The position numbers were made by a program, and so were the translations under genes. This document shows, in pieces, positions 53,296 to 62,301 of a stretch of 64,000 nt of DNA (position 1 is the first letter of the stretch; the number at the start of each line of letters is the position of its first letter). The notes under the pieces are model-generated. The model saw only the letters and a program-made list of their open reading frames with translations, did not search any database and was not told where the DNA came from. The stretch spans positions 95,715 to 159,714 of the forward strand of contig NZ_JALGRP010000001.1 in the NCBI RefSeq assembly GCF_022815605.1, given 5' to 3'. The stretch comes from Microbacterium sp. VKM Ac-2923. GTDB taxonomy: Bacteria > Actinomycetota > Actinomycetes > Actinomycetales > Microbacteriaceae.

Positions 53296-54771
53296 ATGTG
53301 CGGCATCGTCGGCATGGCCGGGCAAGGCCCGGTCAACCAGGAGATCTACGACGCGCTCCTCCTCCTCCAGCACCGTGGACAGGACTCCACGGGCATGGCC
53401 ACCGCCGAGGCGAGCGGTGTCTTCCACATCCACAAGGCCCGCGGCCAGGTGCGCGAGGCGTTCCGCACCCGCGACATGCGGGCCCTCCTCGGCGACATCG
53501 GCCTCGGCCATGTGCGTTACGCCACCAAGGGCACCGCGTCGAACGAAGAAGAGGCGCAGCCCTTCTACGTCAACGCCCCCTACGGCATCGTGCTGGTGCA
53601 CAACGGCAACCTGACGAACACGCGCGAGCTCACCCGCGAGTTGTTCAGCAAGGACCGCCGTCACCTCAACACCAGCAGCGACACCGAGCTGCTCGTGAAC
53701 ATCCTGGGTTCCGAGCTCCAGTCCGAGATCACCGGACCCGATCTCGACCCCGCGCAGGTCTTCCGCGCGGTCGCCCGCGTGCACGAGCGCGTCGAGGGCT
53801 CCTACGCCTCGATCGCCCTCATCGCCGGCTACGGACTCCTCGCCTTCCGCGACCCCTTCGGCATCCGTCCCCTCATCCTCGGCAAGCGCCCCGCCGCCGA
53901 CGTGCCGGGCGGCGAGCCGCGCGACGAGTTCATCGTGGCATCCGAGTCGCTCGTGCTCGAGAACGCCGGCTTCGAGGTCGTGCGCGACATCGAGCCCGGC
54001 GAGGCGGTGTTCGTCGCCCTCGACGGCACGCTCCACGCCCAGCAGTGCGCGCCGAACGCGACCCTGGCGCCCTGCTCGTTCGAGTACGTCTACCTGGCTC
54101 GCCCGGACTCCGTGATGAACGGCGTCTCGGTCTACGAGACGCGCCTGCGCATGGGGGAGCGGCTCGCCGACACGGTCGCGAAGTACACCCCCGCGGGGTC
54201 CATCGACGTTGTCATGCCGATCCCCGACTCCGCCCGCCCGGCGGCGATGCAGGTCGCCCGCAAGCTCGGCATCGAGTATCGCGAGGGCTTCTACAAGAAT
54301 CGTTACGTCGGCAGGACCTTCATCATGCCCGGGCAGGCCGTGCGCAAGAAGAGCGTGCGCCAGAAGCTCAACGCCATGTCGACCGAGTTCCAGGGCAAGA
54401 ACGTCCTCCTGGTCGACGACTCGATCGTGCGCGGCACGACCAGCCGCGAGATCATCCAGATGGCTCGGGATGCCGGGGCGCTCAGCGTGACGTTCGCATC
54501 GGCCGCGCCGCCGGTGCGGTTCCCGCATGTGTACGGCATCAACATGCCTTCGCGGCACGAGCTGGTGGCCCACGGCCGGACGATCCCCGAGATCGCGCAG
54601 GAACTGGGCTGCGACTACCTTGTCTACCAGGAGGTCGACGACCTCAAGGCCGCGATCATGGAGGGCACCGACCTGGCCGACCTCGACATGAGTTGCTTCG
54701 ATGGCCGGTACGTCACCGGCACCGTGTCGGAGGAGTACCTCGCCTGGGTCGAGGGCAGCCAGGAGTCTTGA
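53296..54771 (+). CDS. purF: Amidophosphoribosyltransferase
   Basis: The 491-residue enzyme commits PRPP to purine synthesis. It starts MCGIVGMAG with the catalytic Cys at position 2, so no propeptide precedes it, as in E. coli but unlike B. subtilis. The PRPP loop is NVLLVDDSIVRGTTSREII and RGQDSTGMAT and LGHVRYATKG belong to the glutaminase. Four cysteines typical of iron-sulfur purF types are absent or scattered. It is co-transcribed with purM and its stop overlaps the MFS start. Confidence 0.97.
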   Translation: MCGIVGMAGQGPVNQEIYDALLLLQHRGQDSTGMATAEASGVFHIHKARGQVREAFRTRDMRALLGDIGLGHVRYATKGTASNEEEAQPFYVNAPYGIVLVHNGNLTNTRELTRELFSKDRRHLNTSSDTELLVNILGSELQSEITGPDLDPAQVFRAVARVHERVEGSYASIALIAGYGLLAFRDPFGIRPLILGKRPAADVPGGEPRDEFIVASESLVLENAGFEVVRDIEPGEAVFVALDGTLHAQQCAPNATLAPCSFEYVYLARPDSVMNGVSVYETRLRMGERLADTVAKYTPAGSIDVVMPIPDSARPAAMQVARKLGIEYREGFYKNRYVGRTFIMPGQAVRKKSVRQKLNAMSTEFQGKNVLLVDDSIVRGTTSREIIQMARDAGALSVTFASAAPPVRFPHVYGINMPSRHELVAHGRTIPEIAQELGCDYLVYQEVDDLKAAIMEGTDLADLDMSCFDGRYVTGTVSEEYLAWVEGSQES

Positions 54772-55985
54772 CCCACCGCGCGGCGGGACACGTCGCGCTC
54801 GCCGCGGCCGCCGTCGTCCTGCTGGCGTTGACGCTGCGCATCGCGGTCGCGTCGTTGTCCCCGTTGCTCACGGCGATCGGGCGTGACTTCGAGGTGCCCG
54901 CCGCCGTGGTCGGGCTCATCGGCATGGCGCCACCCGTGGCCTTCGCGCTGTCGGGCATGGTGACGCCGGCGATCGAGCGACGACTCGGGCTGGAGCGCAC
55001 GGTGCTCGTCGCCGCGATCGTCGGCGCCGTGATGCTGGCGCTGCGGGCGGCCGCCGTCGACGCTTGGACGCTGCTGGCGGCCACCGCAGGTGTCTTCGCC
55101 GCCGTGGGGGTGGCGAACGTGCTGCTGCCCACCGTGGTGAAGAAGTACTTCCCGGAGCGCATCGGACTCATGACCACCGTGTACTCGACCACGATGGCCG
55201 TGGCGACGTTCACGCCGCCGCTCGTGGCGGTGCCCCTCGCTGAGGCGGTCGGCTGGCGGGGGTCGTTCGTGACGTGGGCGGCCGTGGCGGTGGTCGCGGT
55301 GGTGCCGTGGATCGGGATGAGCCTGCGCGCCCGTGCCTCGCGCTCCGACATCGTCGCGCAACCCCGGGCGTCGGTGCTGTCGCGTATCGTGCGGGTGCCG
55401 CAGACCTGGGCGCTCGTGATCACGTTCGGCGTGAACTCCGCCGTCGCGTACGGGATGTTCGCGTGGCTGCCGCTGATCCTCATCGACGACGCCGGGGTGG
55501 ATGCCGCCGAGGCGGGCGGTCTGCTCGCCCTCTTCGCGTTCATGGGGCTACCGGTCTCGCTGCTGGTGCCCGTGCTCGTGGCGCGTCTCGGGCGGACGAC
55601 CCCGTTCTACGCGGTGGCGATCCTCGGAGGACTGACGGGGATCGTCGGTCTTCTCGTGGCGCCCGCGGCGGCGACCGCACTGTGGGTGGTGCTCATCGGC
55701 ATCCCGCCCCTGATGTTCCCGCTCGCCCTCGTGCTGTTCGGTCTGCGCACGCGCTCGCACGAGACCGCCGTCGCGGTCAGCGCCTTCGTGCAGAGCGCGG
55801 GCTACGCCTTCGCGGCGCTCACGCCCCTCGCGATCGGGGTGACCCACGAGCTGACCGGCGGGTGGACGGCGGGGCTCCTCGTGCTCGGCGTGGCATTGCT
55901 GCTCGTCGTTCCCGCCGCGATCGTCATGGCCAGGCGGGAGTCGGTCGAGGAGGCGTGGGAGAGGCGCACCGGGCACCGCTGGTGA
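54768..55985 (+). CDS. MFS transporter (CynX/NimT family)
   Basis: The 405-residue transporter has 12 predicted helices. The start LALTLRIAVASLSPLLTAIGRDFEVPAAVVGLIGMAPPVAFALSG is the CynX/NimT pattern, and KKYFPERIGLMTTVYSTTMAVATFTPPLVAVPLAEAVGWRGSF follows it. A TTG at 54768 overlaps the purF stop (TTGA), leaving only two bases after aggag, so translation probably couples to purF. The substrate is unknown. Position after purMF suggests nucleobase or cyanate-like uptake or export, but this is weak. Confidence 0.85.
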   Translation: MTHRAAGHVALAAAAVVLLALTLRIAVASLSPLLTAIGRDFEVPAAVVGLIGMAPPVAFALSGMVTPAIERRLGLERTVLVAAIVGAVMLALRAAAVDAWTLLAATAGVFAAVGVANVLLPTVVKKYFPERIGLMTTVYSTTMAVATFTPPLVAVPLAEAVGWRGSFVTWAAVAVVAVVPWIGMSLRARASRSDIVAQPRASVLSRIVRVPQTWALVITFGVNSAVAYGMFAWLPLILIDDAGVDAAEAGGLLALFAFMGLPVSLLVPVLVARLGRTTPFYAVAILGGLTGIVGLLVAPAAATALWVVLIGIPPLMFPLALVLFGLRTRSHETAVAVSAFVQSAGYAFAALTPLAIGVTHELTGGWTAGLLVLGVALLLVVPAAIVMARRESVEEAWERRTGHRW

Positions 55986-56137
55986 CATTGCCGCCGCTGG
56001 GGAGCGGCGAAAGGTGTGGGGCGGGTGAAATTGCCGTCCGCATGCCCGTCGATGCGACGTAGTCGGTGCCGCGTACGTCTGTGGATCCCTAGAGTGGCCC
56101 GGCTCGCGCCCTGTCCTCTCACAACTCTGGAGCATCC

Positions 56138-57160
56138 ATGACACTGCCATCCGACCGCGATCACATCCCCGCGTCGTTCCCGCTTTCCCGTCGGGCGATC
56201 CTGGCGGCGTCTGCTTTCGCCGTCCCCGCCGTCGTCGCGGTCGGGACGAGCCCGGCCTTTGCCGCGTCGCAGCCGAATTCGCTCGCGCTTACGCTCTCGC
56301 CTTCCACCGTGGCTGCGGGTGAGACCACCGACGTGGTGGCGACGGTGACCGATTCGGCGGGTGCGCCCAAGGCCGGACAATCGGTCACGCTGACCTCGTC
56401 GTCGTCATCCATCACGTTCTCCGCCTCCACCGGCGTCACGCAGGGCGACGGCACCTTCCGCACGAAGGCGACCGTGGCCTCGTCGGCGAGCACGGGGAAG
56501 CCCACCATCTCTGCCGTCTCGGGGGGCGTGACCGCGGTCGCCACGCTGACGGTGGATACGTTCGCGATCACCACATCGGTGGCGCCCGTGTCGGGTGGGG
56601 GCATGCGTGTGACCTCGACCGTCCGCGACTCCGCCAGAAAGGTCGCCGTGGGGCGCACCGTGACGTTCTCCTCCCCCACGCGGGGGGTCTCGTTCGACAG
56701 CCCGTCGGGTGTGACCGACAGCAACGGACGGTGGACCTCGATGTTCAGCGCGACGAATACCACGCCGACGACTGCCACGATCGTCGGGACGAGCGGAGGG
56801 GTGGCATCGAGTTCCCCGTGGCCGATCCTCTCCATCACGGGCTCTCCCTCCCCGTCCTCCATGCAGTCCTACGTGCAGAGCCACTCGACCCTGCCACTGG
56901 CCGTCAAGTACGCGGACGGGCGGATCTTCGACGACACGGCGCTCTCCAACCTGATCTACGCGTCGACGACCTACTACAACGGCTACATGGGCACGAACGC
57001 TCAAGCCGGAGTCTCCAAGAGCGTCAATGTGAGGCTCGACGACACGACGAAGAGCGCGACGGTGTACTTCCACACGAACAGCATCACGGAGCGGGGCGTC
57101 GCCACGATCACGGTGAAGTGCAACGGCACGGTGGTCACGAGGACGGTCACGATCACCTGA
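56138..57160 (+). CDS. Tat-exported Ig-repeat surface protein
   Basis: The 340-residue secreted protein has a Tat-type signal LSRRAILAASAFAVPAVVAVGTSPAFAA (Arg-Arg then hydrophobic, cleaved near residue 43). Two bacterial Ig-like (Big_1/invasin-type) domains follow (about 47-135 and 140-232), with TLSPSTVAAGETTDVVATVTDSAGAPKAG and GVTQGDGTFRTKATV. A C-terminal domain of about 100 residues (SYVQSHSTLPLAVKYADGRIFDDT to TVTIT) is unrecognised. It has no anchor motif. It lies just before a larger paralogue with the same layout. Confidence 0.83.
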   Translation: MTLPSDRDHIPASFPLSRRAILAASAFAVPAVVAVGTSPAFAASQPNSLALTLSPSTVAAGETTDVVATVTDSAGAPKAGQSVTLTSSSSSITFSASTGVTQGDGTFRTKATVASSASTGKPTISAVSGGVTAVATLTVDTFAITTSVAPVSGGGMRVTSTVRDSARKVAVGRTVTFSSPTRGVSFDSPSGVTDSNGRWTSMFSATNTTPTTATIVGTSGGVASSSPWPILSITGSPSPSSMQSYVQSHSTLPLAVKYADGRIFDDTALSNLIYASTTYYNGYMGTNAQAGVSKSVNVRLDDTTKSATVYFHTNSITERGVATITVKCNGTVVTRTVTIT

Positions 57161-57580
57161 ACAGGGTCGCGGCGCGGCGGATGTTCGAGCCGCGACGGCT
57201 TTTCTGCGGTAGTCGCGGACCGCGGCGCGCAACGGGCGGATCGTCTGAAGGGTCGCACCCCGAGGGGTGCGACCCTTCACGCGTACTCGCAACGGTGTGC
57301 GGCGCCGGCGACTCGACGCGTCGACGCTAGTGATCAGCGTGCCCCTCGCGGGGGAACGCCTCAGCCGTCGCCGCGAGAGGCGGGTGAGATCGGCCATCGC
57401 GCGCTCGTCCGCAGGGTGAGACGCATGCGGGGAGCGGAGTTCATCTTGGGGTGAACTCCGATCCTCAGGCCGCGGTGGGCGCGCGACATCATCCGAGGAA
57501 GGCGAAGACGAGAGGGCATGTAAACATACAGTCTGAGAGGGTTCGTCCACTCGTCGAACCGCTGATCCTCGGGAGTTTCC
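57161..57580. other. Intergenic region between the two Ig-repeat genes
   Basis: 420 bp hold the terminator at 57248-57277 and then the second gene's promoter region. The sequence near 57520 (catgtaaacatacag) is AT-richer than the rest and probably carries the promoter. No gene or long repeat is visible. Confidence 0.6.
57248..57277 (+). terminator. Terminator after the first Ig-repeat gene
   Basis: A 13-bp perfect stem aagggtcgcaccc/gggtgcgaccctt with a four-base loop. It is strong, with T bases only at the stem end, and sits 87 bp after the stop. Confidence 0.82.
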
Positions 57581-59317
57581 ATGTCGCATCGCAACGAGCA
57601 GAAATCGATCGCCTCACCGTCGAGTATTCCTCGACGGGCGGTTCTAGGGGCTTCGGCGGTCGCCGTTCCCGCCATCATGATGACCGCGTCGTCGCCCGCG
57701 GTGGCGGCGTCGGGCCAGACGATGGCCATCGTGCTGTCTCCCTCGTCGGTGATGGCCGGGGGCACCTCGTCGGTGGTCGTGACGCTCAAGAGCGCGGCGG
57801 GCGCTGCGGTGGTCGGACAAGCGGTGACGCTGTCGGCGGCGACGGGGGTATCGTTCTCACCGGCGACCGGCCCGACGCAGTCCGACGGCACTTTCCGCTC
57901 GACGCTCACGGTCGCCTCGACGCGTGCGGCCGGGACGGTCACCGTATCAGCGCTCGTCAGCGGGGCCAACGCGAGCGCGGCCCTGTTGGTCAAGACCGTG
58001 GCCGTGGCCGTGGCGGTCTCGCCGGCGTCGTCCGTGCGGGGTGATTCCGCGACGGTGACGGCGACGGTGAAGGATTCCAGCGGTGCTGTCCTGTCGGGCC
58101 GCGCGGTGACGTTGTCGACCTCGAGGTCCGGCGTGTCGTTCGCCGCGGCGAGTGGGACGACCAACGCGTCGGGACAGTTCTCCACCACGGTGAGGTCGAC
58201 CACGGCGACGGCGGCGGGGGCGGCGACGCTCACCGCTACGTCGCTGGGGGCCTCGGGAAACGCGTCGTGGACGATGCTCGGGGTGAAGGTGGCGGTGGCG
58301 GTTTCGCCGTCGTCGATCGGCGCAGGCGGGGCTTCCGTCGTGACGGCGACGGTGACCGACTCCAACGGTGCCCCGCTGGCGAATCGTGCCGTGTCATGGG
58401 GAACCACGTACAGCAAAGTGGCTCTCAAGGACGCCAGCGGAACGACGAACGCGGCGGGGCAGGTGCAGACGACGCTGCAGACGCGAGGCAACACGCCGGT
58501 CGGGGCGGGAACGGTGTCGGCGTCGAGTCTGGGCGCGTCGGGAAGCGGCGCCTTCACGGTGTCGACACCGACCTTGGCCATCTCCGCACCCCCGGAGATC
58601 TCGGCCGGAGGCAACGCCACGATCAGTCTGTCGGGGTGGCCCGGGCGCGATGTCACGGTCACGAACAGCGGATCCGGTATCGGTTACCCCAACGGGCCCA
58701 CCGCGATCTTCGCCGCCAATGGCTCTGCCAGCGTCGTCGTCAGCGTCAGCAACGCGGCCGTTCCGTCGGTGACCTTCACCGCGACCTCGTGGGGTCTGGT
58801 GGCGTCCACCACGGCGCGCGTGGGTCCGGCCGGCTCGGCGGGAGCCGGCGGCACCCGACTCGACCTGGCGACGTTCACCGACGGGATCAAGCCGTCGAGG
58901 AACCAGGTCGTCGACGCGCTCCTGTTCGATGTGCTGACCGCCAGCGGGACGACTGTGCCGTCGAACCAGTATCACGTTCTCGTTCCGAGCAGCGCACCGA
59001 GCGGGTTCGGATGGTTCGCCCTCAACGCGAGAGCCGGTGGGGGTGGCCTCACGGGCGGCTTCCGGGCGGTCTCTGCGGGGCAGTGGCTGGCTGGATCCGG
59101 GGCGGCCAACGAGTTCTCGGAGACGCTGGCGCTGCGCCGGCTCGACGGCGCGGCCTTCAACAATCGGAGCGTTCCGACCGGATCGGGCTCGGATTACATC
59201 ACGGCTAAGTCGCGCACGGGGGCGGCCTTCTCGTACACTCCCGCGATCGGCCTCTTCGCCTTCGCGTTGAACGGCGCACAGTACGTCCGCTTCGAGTCCC
59301 GGGTCGCATGGGTGTGA
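57581..59317 (+). CDS. Tat-exported multi-Ig surface protein with novel C-terminal domain
   Basis: The 578-residue protein has a Tat signal PRRAVLGASAVAVPAIMMTASSPAVAA. Three clear Big_1-type Ig repeats of about 90 residues follow (about 46-140, 142-235, 237-330), each with LSPSSxxAGGxSxVxxTxxxSxGA and GTTNASGQ. A fourth degenerate repeat covers about 332-418. The final 155 residues (GGTRLDLATFTDGIKPSRNQVV to FESRVAWV) form a distinct domain I do not recognise. The repeats suit cell-surface adhesion, with the C-terminal domain as the specific part. It starts behind a ggag site and shares layout but not C-terminal sequence with the neighbour. Confidence 0.83.
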   Translation: MSHRNEQKSIASPSSIPRRAVLGASAVAVPAIMMTASSPAVAASGQTMAIVLSPSSVMAGGTSSVVVTLKSAAGAAVVGQAVTLSAATGVSFSPATGPTQSDGTFRSTLTVASTRAAGTVTVSALVSGANASAALLVKTVAVAVAVSPASSVRGDSATVTATVKDSSGAVLSGRAVTLSTSRSGVSFAAASGTTNASGQFSTTVRSTTATAAGAATLTATSLGASGNASWTMLGVKVAVAVSPSSIGAGGASVVTATVTDSNGAPLANRAVSWGTTYSKVALKDASGTTNAAGQVQTTLQTRGNTPVGAGTVSASSLGASGSGAFTVSTPTLAISAPPEISAGGNATISLSGWPGRDVTVTNSGSGIGYPNGPTAIFAANGSASVVVSVSNAAVPSVTFTATSWGLVASTTARVGPAGSAGAGGTRLDLATFTDGIKPSRNQVVDALLFDVLTASGTTVPSNQYHVLVPSSAPSGFGWFALNARAGGGGLTGGFRAVSAGQWLAGSGAANEFSETLALRRLDGAAFNNRSVPTGSGSDYITAKSRTGAAFSYTPAIGLFAFALNGAQYVRFESRVAWV

Positions 59318-59344
59318 TGCGCGGATCCCGCTGAAGAAGAGAAA

Positions 59345-59387
59345 CCGCTGGCCGCACTCGTCCCGGAAGGGAGAGTGCGGCCAGCGG
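59345..59387 (+). terminator. Terminator after the second Ig-repeat gene
   Basis: A 15-bp perfect stem ccgctggccgcactc/gagtgcggccagcgg encloses cccggaaggg. The inner loop matches the one in the terminator at 33110-33144. Confidence 0.85.
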
Positions 59388-59539
59388 CGTTCCACTCGCG
59401 TGAGTGTGCGCCCGCCCGTAACCACGCGCAGCGAAGAAGAAGGTCGTGCACGCCACGAGCGTCCACCGTTGCTGAGGCTCCCGGACAGCTCACGGGGCAT
59501 CCCGGCGTCGGTACTCAGGCAGGGAGGAAAGAGCGGAAG

Positions 59540-59722
59540 CTACGCCTTCTCGTCTTCCAGAGTGTCGCTGTACTGATCGGCCCACTTGTCGATGTACGCG
59601 TCTTCACCCGGAGCGGGTGCACCCAATTCGCGCTCGAGAGCGGAGTAGTTCACCGAATAGGTGTCGTACTTCAGCTCACGGGCGATCTTGGTGTTCTTCG
59701 CCTTCTGACGGCCACGCCCCAT
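59540..59722 (-). CDS. DUF3073 small protein
   Basis: The 60-residue protein begins MGRGRQKAKNTKIARELKY and continues YDTYSVNYSALERELGAPA, the DUF3073 pattern common to actinobacteria. The basic N-terminus and acidic C-terminus suggest nucleic-acid or ribosome contact, but no function is known. The ATG at 59722 is chosen over an upstream one at 59737. Confidence 0.9.
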   Translation of the reverse strand: MGRGRQKAKNTKIARELKYDTYSVNYSALERELGAPAPGEDAYIDKWADQYSDTLEDEKA

Positions 59723-59885
59723 GCGAGACCCCCTCACGATCGACGTCGAGGGCCGCGCTGTGGGCCCTGCGTATTGCGGTTCCGGACCGAGCCGGTAAGA
59801 GTAACAACCAGGATATCACGGCGCATTCCGGCCGAGCCGTCGTGCAGCGTCCGCCCGGATCACCGGGCACCCGAGAGGAGCCGCC

Positions 59886-60398
59886 ATGACCGATCAGCCC
59901 CACCCTGTCCCCGCGGGACCGGTGATCGCGGGCGTCGTCCCCGGCCAGGCGTCACGGGTCGTGCGCGAAGCGGCGCGGTACGCCGGGCTCGCCGGGGTCG
60001 AGCTCGTGGTGGTGCACGTCGACACCACCCGGTTCGTGGCGTTCGAGGATCCCGACGGCTACGTGCACTCGTCGTCGGTCGACGTCGCGGGAGCAGCCGC
60101 GAAGGCCGCGCTCGAGGACGTGCGGCTGTCCGCCGTCGAGGCGCTGGGCGACCACGGGGTCACCTGGCGCGTGCGCCAGGAGATCGGCGATCCGGCGCTC
60201 GCCCTGATGCGACTCGCGGATGAGATGGGGGCGTCGCTCCTCGTCGTGGGTACGCGCAAGCGCGGGCTGGGGGAGTCGCTGCGCGAGTTCCTCACCGGAT
60301 CCGTCGCCGCGCGGTTGAGCCACCGTCAACGCCGACCGGTGCTCGTCGTCCCGCAGGACGACCCGGTCGGCGCCGACGATCAGCTGCCGTGGGAGTGA
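59886..60398 (+). CDS. Universal stress protein family
   Basis: The 170-residue UspA-type protein has the first strand VIAGVVPGQASRVVREAARYA and the ATP-binding-like GTRKRGLGESLREFLTGSVAARLSHRQRRPVLVVP near the C-terminus, the canonical G-2x-G-9x-G(S/T) motif. It binds ATP in other members. A gaggag site precedes the ATG. It is single and convergent with the PadR gene. Confidence 0.92.
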   Translation: MTDQPHPVPAGPVIAGVVPGQASRVVREAARYAGLAGVELVVVHVDTTRFVAFEDPDGYVHSSSVDVAGAAAKAALEDVRLSAVEALGDHGVTWRVRQEIGDPALALMRLADEMGASLLVVGTRKRGLGESLREFLTGSVAARLSHRQRRPVLVVPQDDPVGADDQLPWE

Positions 60399-60402
60399 GG
60401 CG

Positions 60403-61008
60403 TCAGCCGCGCATCGCGCGAGTGACCGCCTCCGACGCCTGACGCAGTGCCGCCTCGATCTCGTCGACTCCGGATGCCGCGAGCTCCCCGCCGCGGGTGA
60501 CGTGCGACCGCAGCTCCGATCGCACACGGCCGCGGAACTCGTTGATCGCCGCATCGGCGCGTGAGAGCTGTTCACGACTTCTGACGCGGGGGTCGTCGGT
60601 GGGGGTGGCGTGCGCCTGCTCCCGCTCCTCGCGGGACGCGGCGGCGAGATCCGCGCGCAGGCTGCGCATGGCATCCCGCACGCTTCCGCGCACCTCGTCT
60701 GCGATCAGGCGGACGCTGTCGGCCAGACCCGCCTGGATGCCCTCGAGGTCGCCGGTGCGATTCGCGACCTCGGCGCGCCCGGCATCCGTGATCTCGTAGA
60801 CGGTCTTCCGCCCGTCGACGGCTTTCGTGACCAGACCCTCTTCTTCCAGCTTGGACAGTCGGGGGTAGATGGTGCCGGCGGATGGCGCGTAGGTGCCGCC
60901 GGTGCGCTCGGTGAGTGCCTGCATGAGGTCATAGCCGTGGCGCGGCGCCTCATCGAGCAGACTCAGGATGTACAGGCGCAGGTCGCCGTGGGAGAAGACG
61001 GGGCTCAT
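60403..61008 (-). CDS. PadR family regulator
   Basis: The 201-residue regulator has an N-terminal winged helix with RLYILSLLDEAPRHGYDLMQALTERTGGTYAPSAGTIYPRLSKLEEEGLVTKAVDGRKTVYEIT. A long helical C-terminal part (about 95-195) contains ADEVRGSVRDAMRSLRADLAAASREEREQ. The ATG at 61008 overlaps the DUF4097 stop (ATGA), so the two form one operon. The twin CGCGATATATCGCG palindromes upstream of the operon are its likely operators. Confidence 0.93.
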   Translation of the reverse strand: MSPVFSHGDLRLYILSLLDEAPRHGYDLMQALTERTGGTYAPSAGTIYPRLSKLEEEGLVTKAVDGRKTVYEITDAGRAEVANRTGDLEGIQAGLADSVRLIADEVRGSVRDAMRSLRADLAAASREEREQAHATPTDDPRVRSREQLSRADAAINEFRGRVRSELRSHVTRGGELAASGVDEIEAALRQASEAVTRAMRG

Positions 61009-61853
61009 CACCACTCCTCCTCTCCGGCGAGTTCCTCGGGCCGCAGGCCCGAGATCCCGCGTCGGAGAACCGTGATCTCGCCGGAGACGGTGTTGGCGCG
61101 CACGTCGACGAACGATCCCGCGAGCGCACCCGTCGAGCCGGTGTAGTTGGTAGGGCCCTTCCCCGACCGCACCTGACCGTCGATCTGCACGCGGCCGCTG
61201 ACCGAGCGGGAGACGTAGTTGGCCGGGAGGGAGCGGTCGAGTCGCACGGTGGCCGTGCCGCTGACGGAGTTGAGACTGATCGACTGGGTGGTCCCGCTGG
61301 AGTCGACGAGCATCGCTCCCGACACCGTGTCGATCGAGGCCTTGGTGATGCGGCCCGTGGCCGCGACGTCGCCCGAGACGCTGTTGGCGCTCAGGGCGCC
61401 GTCGAGCTCGCGCACCTGCACGTCGCCCGAGACGGCGTTGAGGTCCACGTCGCCGACGAGGCCGTCGACCATGATGTCGCCCGAGACGGTGTTCAGGCGC
61501 ACGTCGGTGCGAAGGCCCGCGACGAGCGCGCTCGCGCTGACGACGCCGAGGGTCAGCGCGACGGTGCGGGGAACGGCGACGCTGACCTCTGCCTTGGGGC
61601 CGCCGGCGCCGAAGTTGCGGAACACTTCGAGGAAGTTGTCCCACCGCAGCTGCGGGTGGTCGATCTCGAGGCGGCCGTCGACGACCTCGATACGGAGGTC
61701 TTTGACGGTGACGCCGTGTACTTCGATGCGCGTGTCGGGCTCATCGTGGGCGATGACGTCGACCTGTCCGCCGACGAGGCCGATCTTGAGCTCACGCACG
61801 GCATCGAGGTCGATGACGCGCGTCTCTCCGGGGTGGATGATCCATTTCTCCAT
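61008..61853 (-). CDS. DUF4097-family beta-strand repeat protein
   Basis: The 281-residue protein is made of beta strands. Its central part repeats RLNTVSGDIMVDGLVGDVDLNAVSGDVQVRELDGALSANSVSGDVAATG, where the recurrent (N/T)xVSGD/A turns mark the DUF4097 solenoid. No signal peptide or membrane helix is present, so unlike many relatives it is likely cytoplasmic. Such proteins often pair with PadR regulators. The function is unknown. It starts behind two palindromic operators. Confidence 0.86.
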   Translation of the reverse strand: MEKWIIHPGETRVIDLDAVRELKIGLVGGQVDVIAHDEPDTRIEVHGVTVKDLRIEVVDGRLEIDHPQLRWDNFLEVFRNFGAGGPKAEVSVAVPRTVALTLGVVSASALVAGLRTDVRLNTVSGDIMVDGLVGDVDLNAVSGDVQVRELDGALSANSVSGDVAATGRITKASIDTVSGAMLVDSSGTTQSISLNSVSGTATVRLDRSLPANYVSRSVSGRVQIDGQVRSGKGPTNYTGSTGALAGSFVDVRANTVSGEITVLRRGISGLRPEELAGEEEW

Positions 61854-61870
61854 GACTGAGGCTCCTCACT

Positions 61871-61911
61871 CGCGATATATCGCGTTAGACCGAGTATCGC
61901 GATATATCGCG
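61871..61911. promoter_or_regulatory. Twin palindromic operators of the PadR-DUF4097 operon
   Basis: The 14-bp exact palindrome cgcgatatatcgcg occurs at 61871-61884 and 61898-61911, 27 bp apart, directly upstream of the DUF4097 ATG (61853). The gatatat core likely overlaps the -10 region. The PadR protein of the same operon is the natural ligand. Confidence 0.85.
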
Positions 61912-62027
61912 TTCGCGTCAACCCGCTCGGGGTGTGAGGTCGCTGAGTGCGACGCGCACCTTGTCAACCCGCGTCGGCGCTTCCGCCCCCGCCCGTAGCG
62001 TCGGTGTCCCGGATGGAAGGAGAGACG

Positions 62028-62297
62028 ATGCCTCAGGGAAGAGGGTCCAGCAGTCTTAAAGACCCCGAGCTCTACGAGGAGCTGCGTCAGCAGGGCGATT
62101 CGAAGGAGAAGGCCGCGCGCATCTCGAACGCCGCTGCCGCCCGCGGGCGCGACAAGGTCGGCGAGAAGGGTGGGCACGCCGAGAACTACGACGATCGCAC
62201 CGTCGCCGAGCTGAAGAAGCGGGCGAAAGAGCTCGGGATCACCGGCTACTCGGGCAAGAAGAAGGCGGAGTTGATCGACCTGCTCCGAAACCACTGA
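62028..62297 (+). CDS. Rho_N-domain small protein (DUF7218-type)
   Basis: The 89-residue protein has SSLKDPELYEELRQQGDSKEKAARISNAAAARG, the DUF7218 pattern, followed by the Rho N-terminal domain TVAELKKRAKELGITGYSGKKKAELIDLLRNH, a SAP-like nucleic-acid binding fold. The ATG at 62028 lies behind ggaaggagag. It is four bases upstream of the topoisomerase gene and probably co-transcribed. It may bind DNA or RNA, and its role is unknown. Confidence 0.9.
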   Translation: MPQGRGSSSLKDPELYEELRQQGDSKEKAARISNAAAARGRDKVGEKGGHAENYDDRTVAELKKRAKELGITGYSGKKKAELIDLLRNH

Positions 62298-62301
62298 CGC
62301 G

